Below the pieces are notes generated by a model. The model was not told the DNA's origin. It did no database searches and was given only the letters and a program-made list of their open reading frames with translations. This document shows positions 19,108-28,094 of a stretch of 64,000 bases of DNA, in pieces. The translations under genes and the position numbers were made by a program. Position 1 is the first letter of the stretch, and every line of letters starts with the position of its first letter. The DNA comes from an uncultured Microscilla sp. (lineage in GTDB: Bacteria; Bacteroidota; Bacteroidia; Cytophagales; Microscillaceae). Where the stretch lies: assembly GCF_947493425.1 (NCBI RefSeq), contig NZ_CANLRP010000002.1, forward strand, positions 62,001-126,000, in the 5' to 3' direction.

Positions 19108-19437
19108 ATGAAAGGATGGATTATACACGTTCCCTGGATGAAGCCCGCAGGAATGGCATTGTTTCCCTTTATTTTAGTACGCGAACGTCGCTTTGAGTTT
19201 GACCCTGTATTGCTCAACCATGAGCGCATTCACTTTAGGCAACAAGTCGAAATGCTCATTATCCCTTTTTACTTGCTCTACATCGTCAACTATACTGTTA
19301 ACTACATAAAGTATGGGATGCACTATGAAGCGTATCGGCAAATGTATTATGAGCGAGAGGCTTATGCCAACGAAAAAGATATGAACTACCTAAAAAAACG
19401 GAAGTTTTGGGCTTTTTTAGGGTATATCAAAAAATAA
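19108..19437 (+). CDS. Small HExxH-containing membrane-associated protein
   Basis: 109 residues. It contains H38-E-R-I-H42, an HExxH zinc motif, a single hydrophobic segment right after it (about 49-67, MLIIPFYLLYIVNY) and a downstream Y-E-R-E-A-Y element (81-86) that could supply a third glutamate ligand. The arrangement resembles a minimal gluzincin-type metalloprotease or a related metal-binding membrane protein. I do not recognise a named family. ATG start with adequate leader. Proteolytic activity is inference only. Confidence 0.65.
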   Translation: MKGWIIHVPWMKPAGMALFPFILVRERRFEFDPVLLNHERIHFRQQVEMLIIPFYLLYIVNYTVNYIKYGMHYEAYRQMYYEREAYANEKDMNYLKKRKFWAFLGYIKK

Positions 19438-19443
19438 GTGATG

Positions 19444-19500
19444 CAATTCATCTGGAACAGTGGGTGGTTGACTGCCAGAAAATTGGCTCCAGATGAATTG
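19444..19500. terminator. Perfect 13-bp inverted repeat between convergent genes
   Basis: CAATTCATCTGGA (19444-19456) pairs with 19488-19500 across a 31-base loop. It lies between the stops of the genes at 19108 and 19522. It lacks a strong T-run, so it may be an RNA end or processing structure rather than a classical terminator. Confidence 0.45.
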
Positions 19501-19521
19501 ATTTTGCAAAAGTGCAAATAC

Positions 19522-19980
19522 TTATGCCGGAACCAGCACAAAAGTAATTGCTTGCCCTTCGAGGTGCATGTCAAAAATCAATTGGTTGGCACTTAATGAC
19601 TTGACATCCATTTTGTTACCCATTTTTATATCGTCAGAATTGATGGTAAGCGTTTTTTTATCCTTGCTCAAGCGATAAGTGCCAGTAGCATTTTTGCCAA
19701 ATATATTGACAATACACTTGTTATCCGCTTTAAACTCAAAAGTGGTTTGTTTGAGCATTTCTATGATGAGCGCCTTACTTCCTCCGTCAAGTACACTCTT
19801 AGGAATTAGGTGTGACAACTTATTTGATTGAGAGAGCATAGGTGCCAGTTTCATCAACGCCTTTACATTGGGTACTTTTACGTCGTTCACCTTCCATTTT
19901 TGTTGGATAGGGTCTTTAGAACCACAGGCATTCATCAAAAATACCAACCCTAACATTATAAACAAGGATGTTTTTTTCAT
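19522..19980 (-). CDS. Small lipoprotein, lipocalin-like
   Basis: 152 residues with a lipoprotein signal (lipobox MNAC, Cys 19). Residues 25-152 look like a lipocalin-type beta barrel as used by many Bacteroidota lipoproteins: QQKWKVNDVKVPN at the start, TFEFKADNKCIV and GTYRLSKDKKTLTIN in the middle. The ligand is unknown. It is probably in the outer or inner membrane facing the periplasm. Monocistronic by context. Confidence 0.65.
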   Translation of the reverse strand: MKKTSLFIMLGLVFLMNACGSKDPIQQKWKVNDVKVPNVKALMKLAPMLSQSNKLSHLIPKSVLDGGSKALIIEMLKQTTFEFKADNKCIVNIFGKNATGTYRLSKDKKTLTINSDDIKMGNKMDVKSLSANQLIFDMHLEGQAITFVLVPA

Positions 19981-20465
19981 AAAATTATAGAGATATGTTT
20001 ACACAATAGTCCACAGCCCCAACAGGGGCAAGCTTCAAGTCCTTGGATACCGATGCATATCGGTGCGACAAGTCGCAAGTCCTTAGATACCGATGAATAT
20101 CGGTGCTACACCCTGTTCCATAAGTAACCATACTTTTGTATTGTACTGATTTTCAGTTATTTACAAAAAGCGTAGTTAGAAGTGTTTAGTCCATAACCGC
20201 TTTAACCAACCCAGTACTTGTTATTATATTGAAAACTGAGTTTAATGTCGTTAAGCAATGCTTTACCAACGTATTTTTAAGGGCAGTGTTTTTTTTGCTT
20301 CATGTACCAAAAGCCTTCAAACAAACATTTTAATTGTAGTGAAGTACTATATAACCAAGCAAAGAAACCCTCTAACCGAAAAAGTGGTTGTAGTATTGTT
20401 TACATAAATGTAAGTATTATTCTTAGCTACCCAAGGCTACAGCCGCAGTTTATTTGAGTAGCAAT
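19981..20465. other. Gene-free stretch with a tandem palindromic repeat
   Basis: 485 bases without a gene. Apart from the direct repeat at 20037-20110, it is AT-rich with nothing further that I can identify. Confidence 0.5.
20037..20110. repeat. Two 34-bp direct repeats, each with a palindrome
   Basis: Copies at 20037-20070 and 20077-20110 differ at four positions. Each has the dyad ACCGAT-N4-ATCGGT, so each can form a hairpin with a 4-base loop. The period is 40 bases. They lie upstream of the lipoprotein gene at 19522, on its promoter side. Confidence 0.7.
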
Positions 20466-21215
20466 TTAACGGCGTCGGGTAGGAGAAGTTTTTATGTTTT
20501 TATTAGAGGGTGCTTGTGCCCATCTGCGCAAGCAAAAAAACTGTAGATTATGCTTGTTGCCAGTAGAAGCAGTAAATCCCCAAATTGCTTTGGTATTACC
20601 TTTGAAAATATCCTTGACCAAATCTCGTTTGCCTCTATGTACCACCACATTGTCTAAGTATACCGTTACCTGTTGGATGGTTGGTTCCCAGCGAAACCGG
20701 AAATTATGTAATACACCATCTTCAAGGTTAAATCGAATATCTTTATTATTCCAATATTTGGTGTGGTAATTGGTGCCATTTTCAAGATAAGCCACATGGT
20801 CGCAAGTAGGGTCGTTTTGGCGATAGTTTTGGTAAGTATCAAACTCTACTGCTACTGAAGGAGCAATATAGTTTCCTCCATAATAACCACGGTTCCAACG
20901 CCCATAACCCATACATTCGCCCCAAGTGCCTATAGCCCTAAAGCCCCGTGCATCATTATGAATCACAAAAGTGATTCCGTCGGCTCCGTTATCATTTTTC
21001 TTGCCCAGGTATATATCAAACTCAATCTCAAAATACTTTGACAAATCAAGTTTGGTTTTACAATAAGCAATGCCTCTTTGGTAAGGTTTATCGGCGGTGA
21101 GCATAATACATCCATTCTCCATTTTCACGGCATCTTCAATCGTATGAAACTCTTGGGCAAACACCTGATGAGTGAAAAGGAACAACCCTATCAGGCTAAA
21201 AAAAAATGAATACAT
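20466..21215 (-). CDS. Exported L-type (legume-like) lectin domain protein
   Basis: 249 residues with signal peptide 1-20. The rest is one L-type lectin jelly roll: FEIEFDIYLG, GADGITFVIHND (with the Asp of the sugar site), VAVEFDTYQN (metal-binding Glu/Asp) and WGFTASTGNKHNLQ. Bacterial members bind glycans at the surface or serve as adhesin parts. No type IX secretion C-terminal domain or second domain follows; the tail is short and basic (SPTRRR). Sugar specificity cannot be read. Confidence 0.8.
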   Translation of the reverse strand: MYSFFFSLIGLFLFTHQVFAQEFHTIEDAVKMENGCIMLTADKPYQRGIAYCKTKLDLSKYFEIEFDIYLGKKNDNGADGITFVIHNDARGFRAIGTWGECMGYGRWNRGYYGGNYIAPSVAVEFDTYQNYRQNDPTCDHVAYLENGTNYHTKYWNNKDIRFNLEDGVLHNFRFRWEPTIQQVTVYLDNVVVHRGKRDLVKDIFKGNTKAIWGFTASTGNKHNLQFFCLRRWAQAPSNKNIKTSPTRRR

Positions 21216-21439
21216 GGCAGTAAAATTAGGGAGTGAAAAAGTAAGTCAGGGCAGATTGTACCTCTTGTTCAATATACCCAAATCCAGAGGCATTTCAAAC
21301 ATAAAAACCGCCTTAACACCCGATTAACAAAGTATACAAGCCAAGTGTTTTGGTCAAAAAAAGAGGGTTGTTTGCTTTCCCTTTCCAAAAGCTTACGATT
21401 TAAGGAAAAATAGCGTTAATTTAGCAATACTAAACTGCA

Positions 21440-21991
21440 TTGAAATTGAGAACATTTATAGTCAAAATATTAGCGTATCAACGCATTTCACTTATTCAAA
21501 CCCTCTGCATAAGTATCTTACTAAGTTTTTTTACTACGCCTGGTAGGGCACAAGATATTTACAAGTCGTCGGCTAAAATAGACAAACGAGTGATAGACCG
21601 CCTTACTGTATTAAAGTATCAATACGAAGTAGAGCCCGATGGTACTATTAAGTTTATTTTACCCATTAGCAAAAATAAACGATCTCAAACCCTGTACATC
21701 AGGTCGGTAACCGATTGGTATGATCAACTAGAAATACGTGAAATATACTCTGTCATTTATAAGTCAGACAAACGCCCCCCTGAATACATGTTGGCAAAAG
21801 TACTGTTTGACAATAGCCGTAAAAAACTAGGAGCCTGGGAATTGATCTACGAAGATGCTCAATATCATATATTGTTTAATGCCAAGGTAACAGCCAATGA
21901 GTCGCCTCAAAACATAAAGTCTATTATTGATATTGTAGGGGCTGCCGCTGATGATATGGAGCAGGAATTGTTCATTTCAGACAACTGGTAA
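21440..21991 (+). CDS. Exported protein of unknown function, TTG start
   Basis: 183 residues. A stop two codons upstream and no internal ATG before Met 116 make TTG at 21440 the only workable start. A long N-terminal region (to about residue 38, ending GRAQ) acts as a signal peptide. The mature part is alpha/beta with a strand-rich centre (YEVEPDGTIKFILP, SQTLYIRSV) and an acidic C-terminus. A remote likeness to YbjN/secretion-chaperone folds is possible but not shown. Confidence 0.6.
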   Translation: MKLRTFIVKILAYQRISLIQTLCISILLSFFTTPGRAQDIYKSSAKIDKRVIDRLTVLKYQYEVEPDGTIKFILPISKNKRSQTLYIRSVTDWYDQLEIREIYSVIYKSDKRPPEYMLAKVLFDNSRKKLGAWELIYEDAQYHILFNAKVTANESPQNIKSIIDIVGAAADDMEQELFISDNW

Positions 21992-22145
21992 TGATCTCCT
22001 TGACTAGCTTTCACTGCTTAAGTTTTGACCATATCCTACTGTGTGCTTTTTACGTTCAAAATGCATAAAAAAAAAACTTTTGCTCACCCTAATTGGAACA
22101 TCTATTGCCTAGATTCTAACCATAATCACATTAAGTTTTAACACT

Positions 22146-23300
22146 ATGGATGAGCAGGCAAATTTTAGGGACTATTTTCAGGCATTACCTAAAATAAAAA
22201 AATTGCTGGAAAGCAACAATGAAGTAAATCTTGAGTTGGCTTTTCAGTTATTACAAGGGCAAGATATTTCTAATAAATTATTGACCCATATTTTTGCTCT
22301 CTCTCTGTTCCATAGCGATCGTACCATTCGCGAAAAGTCTAAGAAAATGTACAAACACTTAGCGCCTGCTGAGTTTTACCAGGCTACCGAACCCGAATGG
22401 CGCTATTTGTATAGCCACGTAGACGAAGAAGAAATTTCAGGTTTTTTGGACGTGATCAGCGAAAATGCTCCCATCGATAAAGTAGAAATGGGTAATACAG
22501 TGCTTGAGCTCTTGGGGCGTGGCATTCGTTTTTGCCTTGAAAATAAAACGGCGCCTCCAGAAGTGATTTTAGAGCCCTATTACCGTGGCAACCAACTGTT
22601 CCTCAAACATTTTAACCTTACCCGACTTCCCAAAGAGATTTGTCTTCTAAAAGGCTTAAAAGTGCTTAACTTGAGCGACAATCAATTGACTAATCTTCCG
22701 GCAGAGGTTACCGAATTACGTGACCTTGAAGAGCTCAACCTTCGGAACAATCAACTAACCGAATTGCCTGACAAAGTCATAGAGCTTACCAACTTGCGTG
22801 AACTTTGGCTGGGTACCAATCAGTTGGTAGGGCTTCCGCCCGAAATAGGGCAGCTGTTCTCTTTACAAAACCTTTATTTGTACGACAATCAACTTGAGAG
22901 CTTGCCTTTGGAGGTAGGACAATTGGTGAGTTTACGTAGCCTATATTTAGACAATAATGAGTTACTCACTTTGCCATCTGAAATAGGCAACTTGACCAAC
23001 CTCCGAGAGTTGGTGCTTTCTTATAATCGTTTGATTACTTTACCTATACGCATAGGAGAACTTGCTCAGTTAGAAGTGTTGTACTTGCAAAACAATCAGC
23101 TTAAGCGACTGCCTGAAGAAATAGGACTGCTGCAAAATTTAGAAGAATTGTACATAGAAAATAATCGAATAACCCATTTACCCGAAGAAATAGCGCAGCT
23201 AAGTCAGCTCAAATACTTACATGCTCAAAATAATATGCTTTCATCAGGCGAAAAAGAAAAAATAAGAGAACTATTACCCAGCGCCGAAATTTATTTTTAG
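22146..23300 (+). CDS. Leucine-rich-repeat protein (LRR family, copy 3)
   Basis: 384 residues, no signal peptide. Residues 1-145 are the helical N-terminal region shared with the protein at 2997; about nine canonical 23-residue LRRs follow (150-370, each with LP.EI and L.L..N.L). The regular spacing suggests a solenoid. A DKVEMGNTVLELLGRGIRFCL segment (about 114-134) links the two parts. It starts a run of co-directional genes; the membrane protein gene begins 42 bases later, so they are likely co-transcribed. Confidence 0.8.
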   Translation: MDEQANFRDYFQALPKIKKLLESNNEVNLELAFQLLQGQDISNKLLTHIFALSLFHSDRTIREKSKKMYKHLAPAEFYQATEPEWRYLYSHVDEEEISGFLDVISENAPIDKVEMGNTVLELLGRGIRFCLENKTAPPEVILEPYYRGNQLFLKHFNLTRLPKEICLLKGLKVLNLSDNQLTNLPAEVTELRDLEELNLRNNQLTELPDKVIELTNLRELWLGTNQLVGLPPEIGQLFSLQNLYLYDNQLESLPLEVGQLVSLRSLYLDNNELLTLPSEIGNLTNLRELVLSYNRLITLPIRIGELAQLEVLYLQNNQLKRLPEEIGLLQNLEELYIENNRITHLPEEIAQLSQLKYLHAQNNMLSSGEKEKIRELLPSAEIYF

Positions 23301-23342
23301 TAATATTTGTTGTCATTGTACAATCACTTGTTTTGCAAATAC

Positions 23343-24662
23343 ATGAGCAACAAAAACCCGAAACCAAAATGGCTGGAGCATATTCAAAACAATAGCTGGG
23401 AGCCTGAACTCTTCATTTCTGGTGGTATCATCTTTACACTGCTTCAAACCACCACCTTTATTCAACATCAAAGTTTTTTGTTGCTGCAAACCAATGGTTA
23501 TTATGAAACCGTGGTCATTGCCAATTTTTTGATAGCAGCACTCAATGCCCTTATATTTGGCTTTGGATTGCATTTGGTTTTTAGGGGTTTTTGGGTAGCC
23601 GCCGTGTGTTTGAGCTACGTTTTTCCTAAAGGCATACAAGCTGATAAAGTAGGCGATTATGCACCACCATTTAAACAAAAGGTAAAAAAAGTAACAGACA
23701 CTTCTGTAGATTTGGTAGTATGGATGGAGTCGGCAAGTAGCACTATATTTTTCCTCTCATTTTTTTTGTTCTCGCTTATTATAGGGGTTTTGCTTGCCCT
23801 CCTCATCATTATTCCACATAGTGGCCTGCGCGAAACCTGGGGCGAAACAGGGTTTCTACTCTTAAAAATAGGCTCAGGAATCATGTTATTGTTAGGCGGA
23901 GTATACCTGATCGATTTCTTAACCTTGGGTCTTATCAAAAAGCAACAAAAACTTACCAAAATATATTACCCTATCTACTGGGTATTTTCTATACTATCTC
24001 TTTCTTTTTTGTACCGCAGTGCTTACTATGCGTTGGTAACCAATATCAGGCGAAAGTGGTGGTTTGTCATAGGTGTAGTAGTATACATGGTAGTAGCTTT
24101 TGCCATTACTCAGTTTTCTTTTGCTGGGTCAAGCCCAATGCCTGCCCTGAGCTTTGGTAATCTCAACCTAAAAAGTTACTTGGGCATTCAATCAAATCGT
24201 TATCAATTTCATACGCGTCAATACGAAAACATGCGCAAAAAAAATGACCTGGTTCAGCATGTGTCTATCCAATCCGATATTATTGGTAGCAAATACCTTA
24301 AACTGTTTATTGTACATCAAAAAGCCATTGAAAGATTAATGGATGTTGACTGTCAGCAAAAAAAACATTACAAAGTTCAGGCAATCCGGCAACGAAAAAT
24401 GCTTCATTGTTATCAAAATTTTTACAGAATTTATATAGACAATAAGCGTATACCTCACTTAAAATGGCGTTATTATCAACACCCACATACCAACGAAAGA
24501 GGTATTATTAGTTTGGTTCCTATCAACCACTTGACCCCCAGTGAACATACTGTAGAGGTAAAGCTGAATGTAAGTACCAAAAAAGAATTAGAAGAACTGA
24601 AGAAATTTGGGATGAAAGATGATATATATGCCTATATTCCTTTCTGGAAAGAGTCTAAGTAA
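23343..24662 (+). CDS. Polytopic membrane protein of unknown function
   Basis: 439 residues from the ATG at 23343; a TTG 36 bases earlier is in frame but poorly placed. Six or seven hydrophobic segments lie between residues 22 and 260 (for example FLSFFLFSLIIGVLLALLII and VIGVVVYMVVAFAITQF); a soluble region of about 180 residues follows, with a Tyr-rich, basic start and a mixed alpha/beta end. No transporter, kinase or protease motif is recognised. Between the LRR gene and the UbiA-like gene, with gaps of 42 and 21 bases, so probably one operon. Confidence 0.6.
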   Translation: MSNKNPKPKWLEHIQNNSWEPELFISGGIIFTLLQTTTFIQHQSFLLLQTNGYYETVVIANFLIAALNALIFGFGLHLVFRGFWVAAVCLSYVFPKGIQADKVGDYAPPFKQKVKKVTDTSVDLVVWMESASSTIFFLSFFLFSLIIGVLLALLIIIPHSGLRETWGETGFLLLKIGSGIMLLLGGVYLIDFLTLGLIKKQQKLTKIYYPIYWVFSILSLSFLYRSAYYALVTNIRRKWWFVIGVVVYMVVAFAITQFSFAGSSPMPALSFGNLNLKSYLGIQSNRYQFHTRQYENMRKKNDLVQHVSIQSDIIGSKYLKLFIVHQKAIERLMDVDCQQKKHYKVQAIRQRKMLHCYQNFYRIYIDNKRIPHLKWRYYQHPHTNERGIISLVPINHLTPSEHTVEVKLNVSTKKELEELKKFGMKDDIYAYIPFWKESK

Positions 24663-24683
24663 AACGTAATTGAGCACTATTTC

Positions 24684-25556
24684 ATGTTGTCTAAATCTAC
24701 CCTGTTACACCTCCGTTTGCCATTTTCATTTTTCTTAATGCCGGTTTTTTGCTTTGCTGCTGGCATTGCTTTTTCGGGCGATTGGTTCAGGTTGTTGCTT
24801 ACTTTTGGCATTTTACACTTGATGGTATACCCTGCAAGCAATGGATATAACTCTTATTATGACAAAGACGAAGAAAGCATAGGAGGCTTGGAACAACCCC
24901 CACCCGTCAGCAAACAATTGTTATATGTATCATTGTTGATAGATGGCATTGCCCTCTTATTAAGCCTGATGGTGAGCCTGTGGTTTACTCTAGGTATTTT
25001 ACTATATGGTTTGGTATCTAAAGCCTATAGCAATGACGCCATTCGCTTAAAAAAAATGCCCATATTGGGTTGGTTAACAGTGGGGTTTTTTCAAGGAGGT
25101 TTTACTTTTCTGATAGTATACCAAGGTGTTGCCTTGGCAAGTATGACTCAATTAATGGACGGCAAAATATTGTTTGCAGCTTTGTTAAGCACTGTATTGT
25201 TGTTGGGGTCTTATCCTATGACTCAAGTCTACCAACACAGCGAAGATGCCCGACGAGGCGACTTGACCATTAGCCGTATGTTGGGCATTAGAGGTACATT
25301 TTTGTTTACAGGTGGGGCATTTGCCTTGGCTACTATGGGGTATGTGTGGTATTTTAGCCAGTATTTTTCTATACAGGTAGCATTTGCTTTTTTGGCAACT
25401 CTTTCGCCTGTAGTGCTGTTTTTTGGTTGGTGGTTTTGGCAAACACTCCAAAATCCCAGACAAGCTAATTTTAAAAATACCATGCGTCTAAACCTGTACT
25501 CAGCCATTTGCATGAATGTGTTTTTTATTGGTTTAGGTATATGGTTGCAAAGGTAA
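24684..25556 (+). CDS. UbiA-family prenyltransferase-like membrane protein
   Basis: 290 residues with eight or nine membrane helices. The first Asp-rich motif is NSYYDKDEE (N56, D60, D62) and the second is HSEDARRGD (about 186-194). These hold Mg2+ and the prenyl diphosphate in UbiA enzymes. The family moves prenyl groups onto aromatic or lipid acceptors (quinones, heme O, phospholipids). The second Asp of the first motif is replaced by Glu64, so the acceptor or activity may differ from the named enzymes. No menaquinone gene is nearby. Confidence 0.75.
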   Translation: MLSKSTLLHLRLPFSFFLMPVFCFAAGIAFSGDWFRLLLTFGILHLMVYPASNGYNSYYDKDEESIGGLEQPPPVSKQLLYVSLLIDGIALLLSLMVSLWFTLGILLYGLVSKAYSNDAIRLKKMPILGWLTVGFFQGGFTFLIVYQGVALASMTQLMDGKILFAALLSTVLLLGSYPMTQVYQHSEDARRGDLTISRMLGIRGTFLFTGGAFALATMGYVWYFSQYFSIQVAFAFLATLSPVVLFFGWWFWQTLQNPRQANFKNTMRLNLYSAICMNVFFIGLGIWLQR

Positions 25557-25644
25557 TCAAGTGTATTAACTCTACTGGTTTGATTGCTTAATCTCTCGAA
25601 ACGAAGTATCTTGCCTTGCTTGTAAACTCAAAAACTATAAGAAC

Positions 25645-26412
25645 ATGGCTAGAATAGTAGACCTGTCTAAAACAATAGAATATAAAAAAGAAGATCCTTG
25701 GTTTATGCGCATCAAAGTGAAGCATAAACCTCACCGTAAAGCATTTATGCTGATCCGGTATTTTCTAAAATTACCGACAAAACTATTTCCAAAAGATTTT
25801 GTGGGTTGGGCAGACGATGCCATTAAGAAAATGGGGGTTCATTCCTCTACTCATATCGATGCCCCTTGGCACTATAGCCCTACAGTAGCGGGGCAACCCG
25901 CCAAAACCATAGATCAGGTACCGCTGGACTGGTGTTATGGCGATGGGGTGGTCATTGATATGAGTCATAAACCCGATTTTGAAGAGATTACGGTAGATGA
26001 CTTGAAAGCCGATTTACAAAAAAATGGTGTAATGCTTACCTCCGGAAATATAGTATTGATTCGTACCGACCGAGATAAATTCAAAGGGGCTGACTTTGTA
26101 GACAAGGGTACTGGAATGAGTAAAGAAGCTACCGAATGGCTCATTGACCAAGGCATTAAAGTAATGGGGATAGACCAATGGGGTTGGGATTTACCTTTGC
26201 GATATTTGGTAAACGAAGCCAAACGAACCAACAATCCAGATTTGTTTTGGCAGGCACACTTAGTAGGCAAAGACAAAGAGTATTGCCACATGGAACAACT
26301 TACTAACTTGTCAGTGTTGCCTGCCAAAGGTTTTAAAGTAGCCGTGTTTCCCCTTAAAATAAAAGGAGCTTCAGCATCACCTGCCAGGGTAGTAGCCATT
26401 TTTGATGAATAA
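25645..26412 (+). CDS. Cyclase-family (kynurenine-formamidase-like) metal hydrolase
   Basis: 255 residues of the cyclase family. The zinc/manganese signature HxGTHxDxPxH is present as H66-SSTH70-ID72-APWH76, with Ser in place of the Gly. Typical further features are VLIRTD-like (IVLIRTDRDKF), IDQWGWD and the final ASPARVVAIFDE. Members are arylformamidases, isatin hydrolases or polyketide cyclases; the sequence does not decide. No kynurenine pathway gene is nearby. Likely cytoplasmic. Confidence 0.8.
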   Translation: MARIVDLSKTIEYKKEDPWFMRIKVKHKPHRKAFMLIRYFLKLPTKLFPKDFVGWADDAIKKMGVHSSTHIDAPWHYSPTVAGQPAKTIDQVPLDWCYGDGVVIDMSHKPDFEEITVDDLKADLQKNGVMLTSGNIVLIRTDRDKFKGADFVDKGTGMSKEATEWLIDQGIKVMGIDQWGWDLPLRYLVNEAKRTNNPDLFWQAHLVGKDKEYCHMEQLTNLSVLPAKGFKVAVFPLKIKGASASPARVVAIFDE

Positions 26413-26484
26413 CAGTAACTTGGTTATTAGCAAACCATTATAGAAAGTGACCTGAATGTCTAAGTCAAAATCTCATTATATACC

Positions 26485-27174
26485 ATGATGTCTACCATAT
26501 TACAAGTAGAAAACCTGTCTAAATCTTATGTCAGTGGAACAAAAGACCTGACAGTACTAAAAAATGTCAGTTTTAGTTTAAATACTGGTAGTACTGTGTC
26601 CATTGTAGGTGCTTCGGGTAGCGGCAAAACCACCTTGTTGGGTTTGTGTGCTGGGCTAGACCGTGCCAGTACTGGTAGTATTGCCCTCAATGGCATAATA
26701 CTAGATAAGCTAAATGAAGATGAAAGAGCCGCAGTACGTAACCAAAATGTAGGTTTTATCTTTCAAAACTTTCAATTGATACCTACCCTTACTGCTCTCG
26801 AAAACGTAATGGTGCCCTTAGAGTTAAGAAAGGAGAAAAATGCAAGAAAAAAAGCGTTACAGCTTTTAGAGAAAGTAGGACTGGCAAATCGGCACCACCA
26901 TTATGCTTCTCAACTGTCGGGTGGAGAACAACAGCGTGTATCATTGGCAAGGGCGTTTTCTAATCATCCGAAAATTTTGTTTGCTGACGAACCCACCGGA
27001 AACCTCGACGAAGAAACAAGTCAGAAAGTAGAAAAGCTCTTATTTAACCTCAACAAAGAAACAGGAACAACACTTGTCTTGGTTACCCATGACATCGAAC
27101 TTGCTCAAAAGACTCAACGCATTATTCAGCTCAAAGGAGGTGAAGTGATCAGCGATCAGTTGGTTAAACATTAA
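26485..27174 (+). CDS. ABC transporter ATP-binding protein, LolD/YbbA type
   Basis: 229 residues, one complete nucleotide-binding domain: Walker A GASGSGKTT (42-50), Q-loop FQNFQL, signature LSGGEQQR, Walker B ILFADEPTGNLD and H-loop THD. It resembles LolD/MacB/YbbA ATPases that power lipoprotein or macrolide/lipid traffic with a four-helix FtsX-like permease. No such permease lies nearby, which is unusual, so the partner must be encoded elsewhere. Cytoplasmic face of the inner membrane. Confidence 0.88.
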   Translation: MMSTILQVENLSKSYVSGTKDLTVLKNVSFSLNTGSTVSIVGASGSGKTTLLGLCAGLDRASTGSIALNGIILDKLNEDERAAVRNQNVGFIFQNFQLIPTLTALENVMVPLELRKEKNARKKALQLLEKVGLANRHHHYASQLSGGEQQRVSLARAFSNHPKILFADEPTGNLDEETSQKVEKLLFNLNKETGTTLVLVTHDIELAQKTQRIIQLKGGEVISDQLVKH

Positions 27175-27217
27175 AAGCTTTTTAACTACTTGTTTAGTTG
27201 TTTTTGAGCCAACAATT

Positions 27218-27316
27218 ATGACCAAACATCATCGTTTAATGATAGGGGCTGTAGTAGGGCGCAACCGTCATTATGAATACAGTCAAGAAATGGTGTTCAT
27301 GATAAAAAGTCAATAA
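27218..27316 (+). CDS. Possible 32-codon small ORF, translationally coupled
   Basis: ATG at 27218 to TAA at 27314-27316, where the stop overlaps the next ATG as TAATG. It would encode a basic 32-residue peptide starting MTKHHRLMIGAVVGRN. The position right before a gene with tight coupling is suggestive of a leader peptide, but length alone makes this weak. Confidence 0.25.
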   Translation: MTKHHRLMIGAVVGRNRHYEYSQEMVFMIKSQ

Positions 27317-28041
27317 TGAAATATTTTTTTACCGTATTACTGGCATGTACGTTGTTTGGTGCTAAAGGGCAGGCTCATGATCCCGAAATGCAAAAAAACG
27401 CGGTCATACTCAATTCCAGAATGACTCCTTCCAGTTTGGTACGTACCCGTGTCAAGCAAAAAGAAGCGCTGAAAGGAAATCCTTTTTTGTTTCAAGAAAC
27501 CAAAAAAGGAGCGGTTAAGATAAAGCACCATTACAACAAAGAGTATGCATTTGCCAACATGCGCTATGATGCATTTAACCATGAGATAGAAGTCGTACTT
27601 GAAAACAAAAAGCGTTATATCCGAGGGGTAGACTTAAACGAATTTGCCCTTTATCATGAAGGAAAAAGGCTGTTATTTATCAACGCAAATCACTATTCTT
27701 TTAAAAGCACTAAGTTACATGGCTTTGTTCAATTGATAGAAGATGGAGAAGTACAACTGGTAAAAAGGGTGAAAATAGATATTCTGAAGTCAAACTACAA
27801 TGTAGCACTCAATGTGGGGAATAACTATGATAAATTTATCCGAAAAACAACGTATTTTTATGCTCACAAAGGCGTTTTGTATCAAGTAAAAAGCAAGAGA
27901 GACTTGTATCGTTTTTTTTCAAAGCGGAACTTTAACGCAAAGGCGGTGATTAAACAACATAAAATAAAGTTTAGAAAGCAAAAAGAACAGGCGTTTCAAT
28001 TATTGGCGCGTACTTATAATGCGCAGATAATTGATAAATAA
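27316..28041 (+). CDS. Exported protein of unknown function
   Basis: 241 residues with signal peptide 1-18 (ending GAKG). It is beta-rich in the middle (EIEVVLENKKRYIRGVDLNEF, HGFVQLIEDGEVQLVKRVKID) and ends in a basic region. No known motif. It precedes the sugar-transferase gene by 53 bases in the same direction and starts on the TAATG overlap. Probably periplasmic; function unknown. Confidence 0.6.
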   Translation: MKYFFTVLLACTLFGAKGQAHDPEMQKNAVILNSRMTPSSLVRTRVKQKEALKGNPFLFQETKKGAVKIKHHYNKEYAFANMRYDAFNHEIEVVLENKKRYIRGVDLNEFALYHEGKRLLFINANHYSFKSTKLHGFVQLIEDGEVQLVKRVKIDILKSNYNVALNVGNNYDKFIRKTTYFYAHKGVLYQVKSKRDLYRFFSKRNFNAKAVIKQHKIKFRKQKEQAFQLLARTYNAQIIDK

Positions 28042-28094
28042 AAACTTTGCCACTACCTATAATACTAAACAACCATTTTGCTTCTTTGTAAAGC

